DNA from: Podospora pseudocomata
Taxonomy: Eukaryota > Ascomycota > Sordariomycetes > Sordariales > Podosporaceae
Assembly: GCF_035222375.1 (NCBI RefSeq)
Contig: NC_085887.1
Span: 3,695,501 to 3,759,500 of the forward strand
DNA length: 64,000 nucleotides
Direction of reading: 5' to 3'
Part shown: positions 9,440 to 21,405 of the stretch, in pieces
Layout of the letters: each line of letters starts with the position of its first letter
Numbering within the stretch: the first letter of the stretch is position 1
Made by a program: the position numbers and the translations under genes
The notes under the pieces: model-generated
What the model was told of the DNA's origin: nothing
What the model saw: only the letters and a program-made list of their open reading frames with translations
Database searches by the model: none

Positions 9440-10351
9440 ACTTTGTATATTTGTTCCTCTTGCTTGCTCTGCTGTGTATTGAACAAGCTTGAATCTATTT
9501 ACACAACCATTTATTCTCTCGTAATGCGAACCTGACCGCCGGTTCGGAACTCTGCAGCTTCGAAATAGGGTCATCGACTATCCTAAGCTAGGTTTCAAAC
9601 CGTGTTAATCCGCGACATTTTGGGGACCGCCAAGCCTGGGCGATGCTACCATGAGTTACTTGATGCCTATGGATTGATGGCACAGGTTCCTCAGTCTTTG
9701 GTGGCGAAGTGGTCACCCGAATGTAGGACTGGGTGGCTATGCATCAGGCGTATTCTTCAGATAAGGGATAGGAATATCAGCAGGCTCTCAACACAACGGA
9801 CACCACCACCTGACAGTGACGAAGAGCCACGCTCGGCTTCGGGGCATCACTCTGGCCCGGGGATTGGGAGATAATATGATGCAGTCCGGACTGCGTAGTA
9901 CCGTTATTGTGTCACCCCCGGAACTGATCTGGGGAGCCATTCAGCTGGAGCTACTAACATACCGCCGAGCAAACGAAGGAGACCCTTGGCTATCTCGTAC
10001 ATTCCCGATGGGAGCTCTCAAGTCTTGGTTGGATACTGGATCGTCAAACCTTTTTGTGAGGATTTTGGAGCACGGCTATGACGTCTCAAAACTGGAAGAT
10101 CAACACATATTTTGTTCTTGTACCTTGGGCAGAGGGTTTATGAAGGCTGCAGCAGCGATCTTGAGGAGAAAGATTGGAGAGAACCGCCGATAAGTGAATG
10201 ACCGCTTCTTTGGCTAAATCAATTACGAACCGTGCCGTTCCATCACAGTCATATTATTCGCGCTGATGCTTTGTGACAGAGAATGTAAATAGACAATTCT
10301 CTCCATTTGATTAAGATATACGGAGTCCCAAAGCTGCTAGCAACTAGGTAC
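9440..10351. other. Gene-free stretch downstream of the effector
   Basis: Holds the 3' flank of the HELL gene and of the convergent Mug190-like gene. Open frames at about 9602-10193 show no family features and no good start context, so no gene is called. Confidence 0.5.
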
Positions 10352-13300
10352 CTACACCTCGGTCTCAATCCCCTGCTCCTTATCACTATGATGCACGAGC
10401 CCCTGAACTTTGCTCTTCCCATCCTTGACCTTGTCCGCCATCCAACCCACCGACCTAGCGGCCTTCCACTGCATGACACCTCTGTGTTTGCGGTGAAGCT
10501 GCTTGTGATGCCTCTTGTAGTCCTGCAGCTGAGAAATCGGCCCCCGTTTCCCATCATCATCGCTGCCGTCCTTTCCATCCACCAACGATGACGCTCGCTT
10601 CTTGATCTTTGTTTTTGCCTTCTTGACAGGCTTGATGGGGTTTCCATTTCCCGACTGTCCGTCTTCTTCTGAAGAGTACTCAGTCGTACTATCCTGGCCC
10701 GCCTTGCGAAGCATCTTTCGCTTCTCAGCTTCCTCATTTGGATCTCCCTTTCGTGGTGTACCCTGACCGCCGTCTTCCCCAAAGTCCGAATCTGAGCTGG
10801 AAGATGACTCTGAGTCTGAGGAGGAATCAGACCCTGACTCTGAGTCATCATAATAGTCAATCATCTTCTCGTCATTCACCGTGTCCAAGACTTCCAGCAC
10901 GCTCCTGATACATGATGATTTGTTGCTTGACTTTCCTCCAATATGCTTGTGATAACCGCTCAGTCCTCTCCACAACCTGACCGTCAGCTCCACTTCACTG
11001 AAAGGCTCTTCGCCGTCCTCCAGTCCTTCATAATCGGCACACGCCCTTGCCCGCTTCAGCTGCTTTTTACCGCCCTTCCAGACTTTGAGCCTGACAGTCG
11101 TCTCCTCCTCATCGGGGATGTCTCCCAGCCACAAGACAGCCAAGGCAACGGCATCCTCTCCCATAACCTTGCTCTTATCCTTGAACTCAAGCACTAACGA
11201 AGTTGCATATCGGTTCGAAACGCCGACAAAGACATTCTCCTTGCTCTGTCTCTTGGGTCTCCACGCGTCAATTTCTGAAGAGAAGTGCATCTTTTCCTTT
11301 CCAATCTTGGTCTTGATCTTTATTTTGTTCCACTTCTTCATGAGCTCCTGATCCAAACCACCCGCAGGCTTGATGGGTGCTTTGACCTCCAGAGTCCCAT
11401 ACTCCCATCCGGTCCCAATTTCCTTGACCATGTTCAGCTTCACGCTCCTCCAGACCATGCTGACCCTGACACGGCCATAGCCGATCCCACCCGCAAGAGG
11501 CCATGTTCCCATGACTTGGCTCCTGTCGGCAAAGACCTTTCGCAATGGCAGGTACACCACTCCCAAAAGAGGATCGCTCTCCCCTTCTCGGCTATCTCTG
11601 ACAGAGATCATAACCTCGGCAGTCTTCCAGTCCCTGATAAACCGCTCCGTTCCGGCGTTGAAGAAGGGATGCGCATTTTTAGGCTTCGTTCTGGTCTTGT
11701 ACACCTGGACATGGTTGAGGATGATGGTGCAGTAGCCGTCGGGTGCATCCCCGTCCCCAGCCTCCCCTTCTTCCTCAATCTGGTTTCCGCCCGAATTTGA
11801 ATCGGTCGAACGGTCGCGGTTGAGCTTGGCCACCTCCAGCCCCGTGATGTTGTGAATCTGGATACTCAAGATTCCGCTCGGATATCCTTGTGGGGGAGGA
11901 GCAGAGATGATCATCATATCCTCCATCTCTTTCAGATCCTGTACCTCTTGCTGGGCTAGTTCGTCCGTTTCTTCTTTTGAGCTGGCGTCAAGCGCCTCTC
12001 TCAGCTTGTGCTTTGTCTGCTCCTTGGTTTTCTTCTTCAGATCCTCAACGGTCCGAATCGATGGGTCGACGGTTTGTCGGTCAAGTTGGCACTGTTGGAT
12101 ATGTGCCTTGGAAAAGTACCCCACCGACCACTTCAACTGCCCCGGCAGCTTCTCGTCAGGATCGTCCGCGTGCAGGTCATCCTCCCTCTCACACATCTTA
12201 TTTCTCGTGTCTTGGCCGTGCATCAACTCCTTCAGAGTCACTTCCACCTTTCCCAAATCGTCATCGGCGGTATGCTTGTCCGAGTCCCAGAGCTGAATCC
12301 TGAGTGTTTCCTCCGCGTTGATCTCATCTGGCGATACCAGCACAAATATCCACTCGTTCCAGTTTGGCGATTGGTCGCTCTTGATGATTCGCGTCGAACC
12401 AACCGGCTTCCCAAACTTTCCCCAAGAAACCGAGACATACGAATCGCTGGACCCGGGCTTGATAAGACCCAAGCCACTATCACCCTCTTTGAACCCCCTG
12501 GCCCGATCGATATGCACCGCCACGACGCCCCTGGAGACGGTATCCTTCTTGAAATCGTCCCCGACAAGCATGTCCTTGAGGTTCAGCGTCAGTGACTTGG
12601 GAGCAACGTATTCCGCCAATGCTGCATCCATAGCCGACTGCACGAATCCCGAGATCAAGGGCACGTTCATAAGGTTGAGACTGTGCTTCGACAGCGGTAC
12701 ACAAGAGATGTCCGCCCTGGGTTGCCCCAAGAAGGTGAGAGTGCAGAGCTCAAAGAATGGCGGATCAGGGGTAAGCTGCAGCCTGAACCTCATCACACCC
12801 ACCAACCCCTTCAGTTCCACCCAAACAGGCACAGCCAGCCCACCAGGCAGGTAGAATTTGAGGTACAGGTGGGCGTTTTTCGCCTTGGACTTGATCGTCT
12901 TCCCCGACTTCTGCGCCCGGTATGCAAATGCCAGTTCCAAGTTGACAAAATCCCCTTCCTCGGCTTCCATTTCTTCTTCTCCATCCCCATCGTCATGGCT
13001 CACTGACTCGGCTGCTTTGGCCGTGGGCAGCCATTTGACACCCAAGATGCGCACACCTTCGCTGCCTTGACCGATGTCATCCACACTCACCATCCTGATG
13101 ACTCTGGGGAGGGAGGCTTGCATGACATCTTCCAGTGTATCGACCAGGGAGGCAAATAGGTCGGGGTTGATGAGTGGCCAAATGGAACCGAGCAGCGAGT
13201 TGAGCCAGGCAACAGACTCGGGTAGATTATCGGATGATCTGTTGTTTAGCGACATCTCTTGTTCTCGATCCGCGTCCCAAACTTGATCTTCTAGAATTTG

Positions 13301-14263
13301 GTCGACTTTCTTCGAGATCCAGAATGAGAGACCTTGCGCGAGTCCGATGGTAGCAAGAGCTGTGACTGCAATGACGGCGGTTGCTGTGATGAAAGCGGAC
13401 TGTGTCCAGTTCTGTCGTTGTTCAAGGACCGCTCCCCACCCTAGGCCTAACACCACCAACCCGAGAATCACCCCAATGGCGATGCCGTAGACACTCACCG
13501 CCTTCCTGTATACCCTACCCAACTCCTTCTTCGTGTGCTTCAAGTCCGGCGGCGGGAACAGTCCCTGCATCAGCTCCTCATCTCCACCCTCATCATCACT
13601 TGATAACCCCGACACCCCTGAGTCCGACCCCACGGCTTTCAAATCCCCGTCCGTCATGTCGTGAATCACCACCGGTAAATGCGTCACCGGATCGGTAACC
13701 TTTCTTCCCTTTCTTCGCTTCTTCCCCTTGTGTGCCTTCTTCATCGCTTTGCGCTTTTCTTTCGGTGAGATAGTCGCAGCCGCGGTTTCTGTTGCGGACT
13801 TTTCCTTTGGATCAGTTTCCAGCTCGTCATCCCCGTCAGTTGCTGTCTCTTGGCCGGAAGTTTCATCGGCATCTGATTGCTGTTTGAGTGCCTCTCTTTC
13901 GTCTTGTGGGATGGTGTGTCGATTGACTGACCGGTAGGGCGTTTGCTTGTCACTGTTTTGATCCTCATCTTTGGCGATGGTTTTGATGGATTGATAGGCT
14001 CGCTTGCCTTTGGACTTCAAATCAGTATTGCCGTTTGCTGAGTCGATGCCACCGGCGGCTGGATGGGTCGTGTTGTCGTCTGGGTCGTCTGGATTGTTGT
14101 CACCTGTGGGAATGGCCTCGATTTCGTTGGCAGCGGCCTGCTCCTGGCGCTGCTTGATCTCAGCACGGTGTTCACGGTATCCTCTAATGGTCGGGACTGG
14201 GTGTTTGGATGTGTATGGACCGCCATGGGCGCGGCGGGGGCCGCGTTCTTCAAACTCGTCCAT
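10352..14263 (-). CDS. Mug190-like SMP and C2 domain lipid-transfer protein
   Basis: A single 1303-residue frame with its ATG at 14263. The first 250 residues are charged and disordered. Two hydrophobic segments follow (VYGIAIGVILGLVVLGLGWG and SAFITATAVIAVTALATIG, about residues 253-312), then an SMP domain (WLNSLLGSIWPLINPDLFASL onward, about 340-560). A C2 domain with KPGSSDSYVSVSWGK...SDQSPNWNEWIFVLV comes next, then a second C2-like block around PDGYCTIILNHVQVYKT and a Ser/Asp-rich tail. This is the architecture of S. pombe Mug190 and of tricalbin/E-Syt tethers, which sit in the ER membrane and move lipids at contact sites. The name rests on domain order, and yeast tricalbin paralogues are the alternative. 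The gene looks intact and has no intron. Confidence 0.85.
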   Translation of the reverse strand: MDEFEERGPRRAHGGPYTSKHPVPTIRGYREHRAEIKQRQEQAAANEIEAIPTGDNNPDDPDDNTTHPAAGGIDSANGNTDLKSKGKRAYQSIKTIAKDEDQNSDKQTPYRSVNRHTIPQDEREALKQQSDADETSGQETATDGDDELETDPKEKSATETAAATISPKEKRKAMKKAHKGKKRRKGRKVTDPVTHLPVVIHDMTDGDLKAVGSDSGVSGLSSDDEGGDEELMQGLFPPPDLKHTKKELGRVYRKAVSVYGIAIGVILGLVVLGLGWGAVLEQRQNWTQSAFITATAVIAVTALATIGLAQGLSFWISKKVDQILEDQVWDADREQEMSLNNRSSDNLPESVAWLNSLLGSIWPLINPDLFASLVDTLEDVMQASLPRVIRMVSVDDIGQGSEGVRILGVKWLPTAKAAESVSHDDGDGEEEMEAEEGDFVNLELAFAYRAQKSGKTIKSKAKNAHLYLKFYLPGGLAVPVWVELKGLVGVMRFRLQLTPDPPFFELCTLTFLGQPRADISCVPLSKHSLNLMNVPLISGFVQSAMDAALAEYVAPKSLTLNLKDMLVGDDFKKDTVSRGVVAVHIDRARGFKEGDSGLGLIKPGSSDSYVSVSWGKFGKPVGSTRIIKSDQSPNWNEWIFVLVSPDEINAEETLRIQLWDSDKHTADDDLGKVEVTLKELMHGQDTRNKMCEREDDLHADDPDEKLPGQLKWSVGYFSKAHIQQCQLDRQTVDPSIRTVEDLKKKTKEQTKHKLREALDASSKEETDELAQQEVQDLKEMEDMMIISAPPPQGYPSGILSIQIHNITGLEVAKLNRDRSTDSNSGGNQIEEEGEAGDGDAPDGYCTIILNHVQVYKTRTKPKNAHPFFNAGTERFIRDWKTAEVMISVRDSREGESDPLLGVVYLPLRKVFADRSQVMGTWPLAGGIGYGRVRVSMVWRSVKLNMVKEIGTGWEYGTLEVKAPIKPAGGLDQELMKKWNKIKIKTKIGKEKMHFSSEIDAWRPKRQSKENVFVGVSNRYATSLVLEFKDKSKVMGEDAVALAVLWLGDIPDEEETTVRLKVWKGGKKQLKRARACADYEGLEDGEEPFSEVELTVRLWRGLSGYHKHIGGKSSNKSSCIRSVLEVLDTVNDEKMIDYYDDSESGSDSSSDSESSSSSDSDFGEDGGQGTPRKGDPNEEAEKRKMLRKAGQDSTTEYSSEEDGQSGNGNPIKPVKKAKTKIKKRASSLVDGKDGSDDDGKRGPISQLQDYKRHHKQLHRKHRGVMQWKAARSVGWMADKVKDGKSKVQGLVHHSDKEQGIETEV

Positions 14264-14641
14264 TTGTAGGTAGTTGTCAACGGTAGACTGATACTAGCGT
14301 TGAGTAGGTAGTTCAACTGAGAAGGAAAATAAATGAGAACAATAAATGAGTTGGAATAGGTAGATTCCAAGGTGTTGGTGACACGGGTGTCGTCACTGGG
14401 CTGGGTACCAAGGCAAGCACTCGAAGCAGGTATGAAACATGCCATTGAGTGAGCCGAGTTCCGAGATTGACTGGCTAATTGATGCACAGGCAGTCGACAG
14501 CTGCAGCGGAGTGCAAGTGGAAGCAAATGCTGAAGTGCTGCAAACATGAACTGCATTGGTGACGTCACTGCCAAGCTTGAATCAGGAATAACAGAACTAG
14601 CCAGGTAGCTAACCCCCCCCCCCCACCGGCTCTTGCATACT
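14264..14641. other. Intergenic, 378 bp
   Basis: Upstream of the Mug190-like gene and downstream of the pyrophosphatase. It contains a run of C residues at about 14613-14623. No gene was seen. Confidence 0.5.
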
Positions 14642-15750
14642 CTATGCCAGGTCCAATGTAATGCACAAGCTATCATCCCCATGCACGAGTTTCTTGTCAT
14701 CTTCAAGTCTTTCTCGGTCAACATAGAACCACTCCTCCAATTCTTGCGGAACCGGCGCAGGAGAGAGATTCTCATCAGTCGGCAAACCGACATCCTTGGG
14801 ATCCAACTTTCCAGGTGTGCCTGACAGAGTTGTGTTGTGTCTGAAAAATGTGTCAATGCTGTGCATCCACGGTGAAACAGAGAAACTCACAGTGAGATAC
14901 CCCCCTTCTCAACCTTCCCATGCACCAATCTTCTCCACGCCTCACTGCACTCCTTCACAACCTTGAGGGCGTAGGCCTTGTCCATGAACTTGCCCTCCAA
15001 CGCATATTCATTCGGAGGGTACCCATTAGGAACCATGTAGATCCTGAACCAGTCTCTTGTCGCATCCAACAGTCCCGGCAGATGCTTCTCTACGTCGCTA
15101 ATGTCGTGCAATTTGTCGGCCAACGGGTCAGTCACATCGATAACAATCAGCTTCCAGTCTGTTTCGCCTTCATCCAGCAGGCCTAGGACTCCAAGAATCT
15201 TCACTTGTTTGACGTCTCCAGTTTTCGCTATCGCACGGCCGATCTCACAGGCGTCGATGGGATCATTATCACCCTTGGCATCAGTGTCGGGGTCTGTGTA
15301 GTGCGGGTCTTCCCATGTCTACCTTGGGTTGTCAGCCCTGCACTCGCAGAGGACCATGAGTGGCAAACCTGAGGAAGAGCACCATAGTTCCATATGTACC
15401 CTTTGTAAGGAAAGCAACTTCTCGTGAATCGTGGGTTTCCATCCAACGTGTCTTGTGTGATGGGGTTCATGCTCTTGCCTCTTGATATCTGGATTGAATT
15501 TTCGTCAGCATCGTGGTTGTGGATGTCTTGGTCATTGTGATCAAAGGGTTACCTCAAACTTGGCATTCGTCCATCTTGGCACTTCAACCACCATATTGAA
15601 CACGTTCCGGGCTTCATCGTGATGCAGTGGGATGTCATGGAATGGAGAAACAGCGATTTTGTCGGCATTGCGCTCAAAATAGACCTGGTAGTCCTTGGTG
15701 AAGGGGTGGCCGACTCGGCGGAGCGAGTATTGTGGTTTGGACGAGTCCAT
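14642..15750 (-). CDS. Inorganic pyrophosphatase, family I
   Basis: 314 residues in four exons (15750-15553, 15488-15369, 15318-14891, 14840-14642) with introns of 50-64 bp. It hydrolyses pyrophosphate to phosphate in the cytosol. Signatures in order: [35 protein letters not shown], the metal-binding [28 protein letters not shown] and [11 protein letters not shown]. The C-terminal tail is longer and more divergent than in yeast Ipp1. The ATG at 15750 was chosen because the reading upstream lacks another ATG. The divergent PIDACEIG (PIDVCEIG or PIDVLEIG is usual) and the tail suggest it may be a second paralogue rather than the essential housekeeping enzyme. That is an inference. Confidence 0.93.
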
Positions 15751-16101
15751 AATGGCTGATACGGTCAACAGTCCAGCAACTGACGGGAAAGTCTACCAGT
15801 ATGATGTGGTTCAACAAGCAAGATTGGACGAAATGGATGACGTCACTCTGTGCTTTTTCCAGGTACCTATAGGTGTAAGGCAACACAGCACACATTCCAA
15901 AAGGCTTCAAGCGAACGGAGATTCAGTTCTTATTTTCATTGGTAGAATATTGGGCTCATAACTGTCAAAATAGTGGCTCTGTTAACATGCAACAAATCCT
16001 GGCCAAAGCAATAGTGTTAGAGATTCAGGGGTACAGGGGCTCAACGAGTAGCTGGCCCCACAAGCCCGCATTGTCAACCCCTTGAGAGTCGTGTGTATCG
16101 C
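15751..16101. other. Intergenic, 351 bp
   Basis: Holds the pyrophosphatase promoter and the 3' flank of the STAND gene. Nothing else was seen. Confidence 0.5.
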
Positions 16102-19100
16102 TCACTGTTCAACCTCCCTCCAATACCGCCACCAGGCCCTCTCCCACCGTCCTTTTAACCCTTCCAGCCAATCACTAAATTTGATCTCCTCCCCACCATA
16201 CTCCAACACGCCATCCTTACGCACACCCTTCCACCCCTTCACAGGTGACTCAACCAGCATATGGCCCCAAGGACAGACCTCGACATAGTCGTTCACTGGC
16301 CTCTTTGCAATTACTCCCGCCTTGCCGTTCACACCAACTGCCGAGGGCGAGATAACATCACCATTCTCGAGAATCCCCGTGGTGTCGTAGTGGTTCTCCC
16401 TCACCCGGTAGCATTCCTCACACAAATCCACATTGGTGCAGTAAACACACGTGTAAACCTTCCCCTGTGAAAAGTCGGTCAGGATCTTGCTGCACATGGC
16501 GCACTCCAAGCCCGCAGACTTGTTGAATGCGTATTTCCCCTCTGGCTTTTGCACCGGAACAGTAGCCTTGGCCGGCGAGACCGTCCGCTTCGGCGAGTCC
16601 ATCCTCCTGGACGAGTTTGTTCCCTTTGGTGACGTTATCCTCTTTGATGACAGCGCCCTGTCGACTTTCGTAACTTGCTGCTGCGACGGCCGCTCAGTAC
16701 TAACTCCACCGGCAGAAGGCAGCAAGTAAAACTGGCAGCTCAACGCAATCTGCGCGTCCTCCTTCAACAGGCTCTCTCCGATTCTGCCTGGTGGCGGTAG
16801 CACCAACACCGAAAGCACCTTTGCCAGCAGCCTCAAACTAGGGGCGTCATTGACCTCAGTTCCATCAGTCAGAGCCTGGCAGCACGCCTCAAAGCTATCG
16901 TTGAGATCATTGTAGAACTGCTCCGCCGGCCCAACCTTGCGGCGCATGACTGCCAATACAATGGTGCTCGTCTTGGAAAGCTTGGGCTTGAACTCCAGAC
17001 CCAGCCTGTCTTTGAGCATTTGGACGACCGTGCTCTCCATGTCCGTCAGGACACCTAACTTGTAGGACAAGCTGCGGGATATGCGGAACTCCTCGAGGTA
17101 GATGTCTGCCAGATGTCTTGCCGCCCTTTCTGAGGCAAAGAACGAGATCTTGCTGGGCGGGTTCTGGACAAGCTTGAGCAGCTGGTTCTGGGCCTTGCGC
17201 GGCTCGTTCATGACGAAGCGGTCAAACAGGGAGAGCCAGATTCGGATGTCAGATTCCTCTGTTGACGTGTCTTCGGCTAAGGTATCTGAAGAGGCGGCTT
17301 CGACGTAGAGCTTCCGGACAAAAGACTTTTCGTCGGTGGCCATGGCGGCGCGGTGGATATGGCGGTGTGTTACATCTGTGCAGCGGATGGTGAGAGGGTT
17401 GGACCATTCTGAGAGAGCCTTGAGAAGCTGGATAATCTCAGCGTAGAGCTTCTTATCACCGAAGGCCACGACGAGTTCTTCAAACACGCGCGTGCAAGAC
17501 TCGGTGGTTTGGAAAGTGGCTGCCATCTGCATGGAGGCGAGCGCATCTCGGTGGTGAGCGTCCAGGGTGCTTTCTACGCGTGCCTTCATTTGATAGGCTG
17601 CGTTGAGCATGTTCTTAAAAGGTTGGTCTTTTGGATCAACAGGCGGGATATCACTGAGACAGAGGTTCCAAGCGGCCAGAACAGCTTCCGGTGTCACCCC
17701 CGGGCCGCTGCTTTCGTGTTCAGGATACACCCATTCATCGAACCTGGCACGAGCGATGCGATAGCGGAGGTCGAAGATGTCGCGAGAATCTTTGGCCAGT
17801 TTAAGGCCTTTCTCTGCCGCCCTCTGTGCGCCCATGTTGCGGAGATCGTAGTGAAGGGCCTTGGAGATTTGTTTGTATTCTTGTGGACCAAGTGGTTGCG
17901 GATAACGGCCGATAGTCGCCACTGCCTCAAAGTCTTCATCCGGCCATATGTTGACCCCCGAGTCAATCTCTCCTCTTTTCAGCTTTAGTTGCGGCCCTTG
18001 GATCAGGCTTCGGAGAGCCGGTGCCGTGAGCGAACAGAGAGCCACATGCGCAAAGCGGAACCCCGCAAAAGCTTTACTGGAAGTAACAGTCTTGTCGCTG
18101 TCCAACCAGTTCCGCACATGGCCCATAGCAACTGTGATGAAGATTGAGTCGCTGTTCCTCAAAGTGGAACTGACCCAGTGTGACTCCTTCTCAGACAACT
18201 GATGTTGGGCTGGTAGTTTAGACACTTGTGAGCCAATCGCCAAGAGGGCAACGAGGACCTCGTTAACTTCATCCCTCGTGAAGCCAAAGATGCTGCAAAA
18301 GTCCTCAACATCTTCCGAGTCTTGCTGAAACTCGAATTGGCCTTCGATTGTTCTCAATGCACCATCACCGCAGCCGAGAAGAGCGTATAGGTCCTCAGCC
18401 ACTGCCTTGACTTCCTCAGGTGAGCTCAAGGGCTGTGCTTCGACTAGGTGATAAAAGGCGTATTTCGTTGCCACGGAGACAAGGGATGGGTTTTGTGCCG
18501 CCTTTGGAGTGGTGAGTATGGTTGTGGTTAGTTTGAACATCATGATGCGCGCCTGGTGCTCTGTGGGCTGCAAGTCACTGCTCGTTGCGGGATCATGACG
18601 TCTAATAAAATAGTCTCGCAGTGAGTGCTGTTGGAAGCTTACCAACACTTCCGGTACGGTGGTTTCTTTTCTGTTGGGAAAACGGGGGATACCTTCATTG
18701 TTGTCGTCGTCGACGTCAGGACTTTCAGGGTACAGGGTGTTATCCTCGGGTTCTGAGAAGGAGAGAATTCTGAACATCAAACGTGTTAGCTTTGGCTGTG
18801 TAAAGAGTCTGGGTTAAAACTCACTTTGCTAATCTTCCCAAGATCTCAGTCTTGATGTCCAAATGAAGCTTCCTGTCGCCGAGCACAGCAACGAGTACCA
18901 AGTCGACAAGTTTCTGCGCAGCATCAAGGCTCACACGATCGTACGAGTACGCAAGCCAGGTAAAAAGATAGCCCAACGCCTTCTTCTCGTTGATGTTTGT
19001 GTAGTATTGCTCACATTCCTGAAATAGTTGATGGTAGATAGCATCGGTATTCTTGGGAAGCGCAACTGGCCTGAGCGAGCTTTCTATCAAAGACGCAATC

Positions 19101-20923
19101 TTCATGGTGTTGAGTTGCCGAAGCATGTAGTTGACGTAGAAGAATGAGTCGGCAGACATTTCCATCGCCGAGCAGAGCTTGCGTTTGAGGGAGGATCGAA
19201 GTCCCACAAGCCCTGGGTACAGCTCGACACGGGACTGTGTCAGCAGTTTGAAGTCACCAGACAAGACCGCTTGATCTAGCGTGATTGTGTGGTCGACTCT
19301 GGGAAGGCGTCTCTTCAAATCCCGGGTACCGGAAATCACAAAGGTGATACGCAATCCTGCGGCTTGTTTGATGTAGCGGGAAAGACGACTAAGCTGATCG
19401 TTCTCCAGTTGGTCGATTCCGTCCAAGACGAGGTAAAGCCGCCTGCCTTTTGCAGCGGTTTTGGCGAATGTTGAGCCGTACAACTTGTCCCAGGCATCCT
19501 TCTTCCACTCTCCCTTCTCGTCGTCGTCAACCAAGCTCTGAATGTGCTGGCGATAGCTGTTGTCCGTTGAGGCGATCTGGGCTGAACAGAAGTAAAGCAC
19601 ATTATCCACTCTTTCCAGTTTCTCAAAGTTCTCATCGAAGATGAATGACGCCACAGATGTGAACGGGTCGTTCTCGAACTCCAGGGCGAGACGGGAGTAG
19701 ATAGCAAAAGAGAAGAAGCTTTTTCCCATGCCGGACTCTCCACCAATGTACCACACGCCGCCGTCCATGGTCTTCAATTTCTCAAAGTCGTCATTGAACC
19801 AAGCAAATGTATTCTTGACGAACTCTCTCTCCATTTTCACCCATCTTTGCTGGATTAGCTCTTCGGCGCCAGTAAATAATGATTTTGTAATGATGGCGAG
19901 GGAGTTGTATCTCCTAGCATCGGAGCTGCCAGTCGACTTGGCGTTCTTTCCCACCAGAATGTTGAAGATTCTATCATTGTGCTGGCGGATCTCTTCTCGG
20001 AAACCGCGTTGCTCCTCGTCTCGCCTCTGTCCGCGCTGCGACTCGTAGCGCTGGTTGCTCAGGACTACAGATAGACCGCTGTTTACCCTTCTGAAACCAC
20101 TGTCCATCCGGGAGAAGCCCCGCTGCAGCATCCTCTCGGTCTTGTCCTCAAATTCAAGCACCGAAGCCAAAGTCTGGGCGACGATGGCGGAACCCATGTC
20201 GTCAATGGCTGTGACGACTCGGTCATAGGCTTCTTTGAGCTCATTGTCTTGTCCTCGGAACAGAGCCTTCGCCCATTCTTTGACTCGGTACTGGTCCTTC
20301 TTGAGGCGCATGTGGGCTCGGGTGCAGAACTCCAGCATGTGGGTGAAAGTCTTGAGGATCAAGTTGCGGAACCGCTGCTCCTCCGGCACTCTCTTAAGGA
20401 GGCCTAGTCTCTCGGCAAAGGACCTCATTATCACGAAAAGATTTTGTATGAGGTCAAGATCGGCTGACACCTCGGTGAAGGAGGTCATGATGTGTGTAAA
20501 TGCGACGGCAACTATCGCTGCGGGCGTGTCTTCGGCAAGCCTTTCAAGGACCGGACCGACGCCAGCCATGGCCGAGGCAAATTTCCCCAGGCCATGCCGA
20601 ATCTTGTCGATCTTCCCGCCATCATTGCGAAGCGACTGGAATTGCTCATGTTCGGCTGTGAGTTTGTCGACCAACTCGTCGACTTGCTGTTGCTCGGGTT
20701 TGATGGGCTTTTCGTCGTCGTCGTGATCTTGGTGCTTGGTGCCCTTTGTAGAAACCAGTGATGATGTCTTCTTTGGTCGAAGGCTGTTCCAAAAGGAAAC
20801 AAAGATGGTGGTTTTCTCCTTGTTGGCCGTGCTCTCCAAGTCGACTTTGGTTTTTTCGCGGTGTGCAGCGACTGCTTCGTTCCAGAGCTTGACTATTTCG
20901 GGGTCCGCAAACATATTGGCCAT
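16102..20923 (-). CDS. STAND protein: Goodbye-like domain, NACHT, ZZ-type zinc finger
   Basis: 1588 residues in two exons (20923-18825 and 18769-16102; 55-bp intron GTGAGT...GCTAACA...CAG, which restores one frame). The first 280 residues resemble the fungal STAND N-terminal Goodbye domain (LKHL-type helical region, TPAAIVAVAFTHIMTSF, DLDLIQNLFVIM). A coiled linker follows, then a NACHT-type NTPase with P-loop GESGMGKS (395-402) and Walker B LYLVLDGID (496-504). The region after the intron (FQQHSLRDYFIRR) is the usual end of the winged-helix part. A long helical repeat-like segment then leads to a C-terminal ZZ-type finger (CAMC...CVYCTNVDLCEEC) and a CPWGHML segment. It is probably an NLR-class receptor of unknown ligand. 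The C-terminal ZZ in place of WD, ANK or TPR repeats is distinctive. Confidence 0.85.
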
Positions 20924-21405
20924 AACTGCGAACTGATTTGAATCGAGGGAGTAGAGGAGGCGAAATGATGTGGTCGTCTAAGGTTCCATTTATGAATGAA
21001 CGTAACGAGCCGGATGGAGCCTGAGACATGTCAATTTCTTCAGCAGTGTTGAGCCTCATCTGGTGCCAACACTGCCCCACGCAAGTGTGAGGCGGCGGTT
21101 AAAGCGGATATCCTACACGATTGGTTCATTGGCTATGACCTCGCTTTGGATGGCTGACTGCATATACTGGGGCCTTGGCAGAACATCACTGACTTGGGAA
21201 ACTCCATTCCCATGCATGACGTGGATCATCGTGGATTGAGGCGACGTAATTCGAAGCCACCATTGATGCAAATTGCAGAACCTATCCGATCAATACGTCG
21301 CACGACTGACTACCGAGCCTGAGCTGCTGATAGATCCAAATGAATGCGATCGTTTAGAAGTACCTTGAGTTGAAGTGGCCACTATTGAAGGCGCCCATCC
21401 TTTCC
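20924..21405. other. Intergenic, 482 bp
   Basis: Promoter side of the Goodbye-like-NACHT-ZZ gene and 3' flank of the next minus-strand gene. No gene was seen. Confidence 0.5.

Noticed and set aside
9816-10193. A 125-residue frame downstream of the HELL effector
   Set aside because: No family resemblance, no ATG start in good context, and no partner exons. Kept as gene-free DNA.
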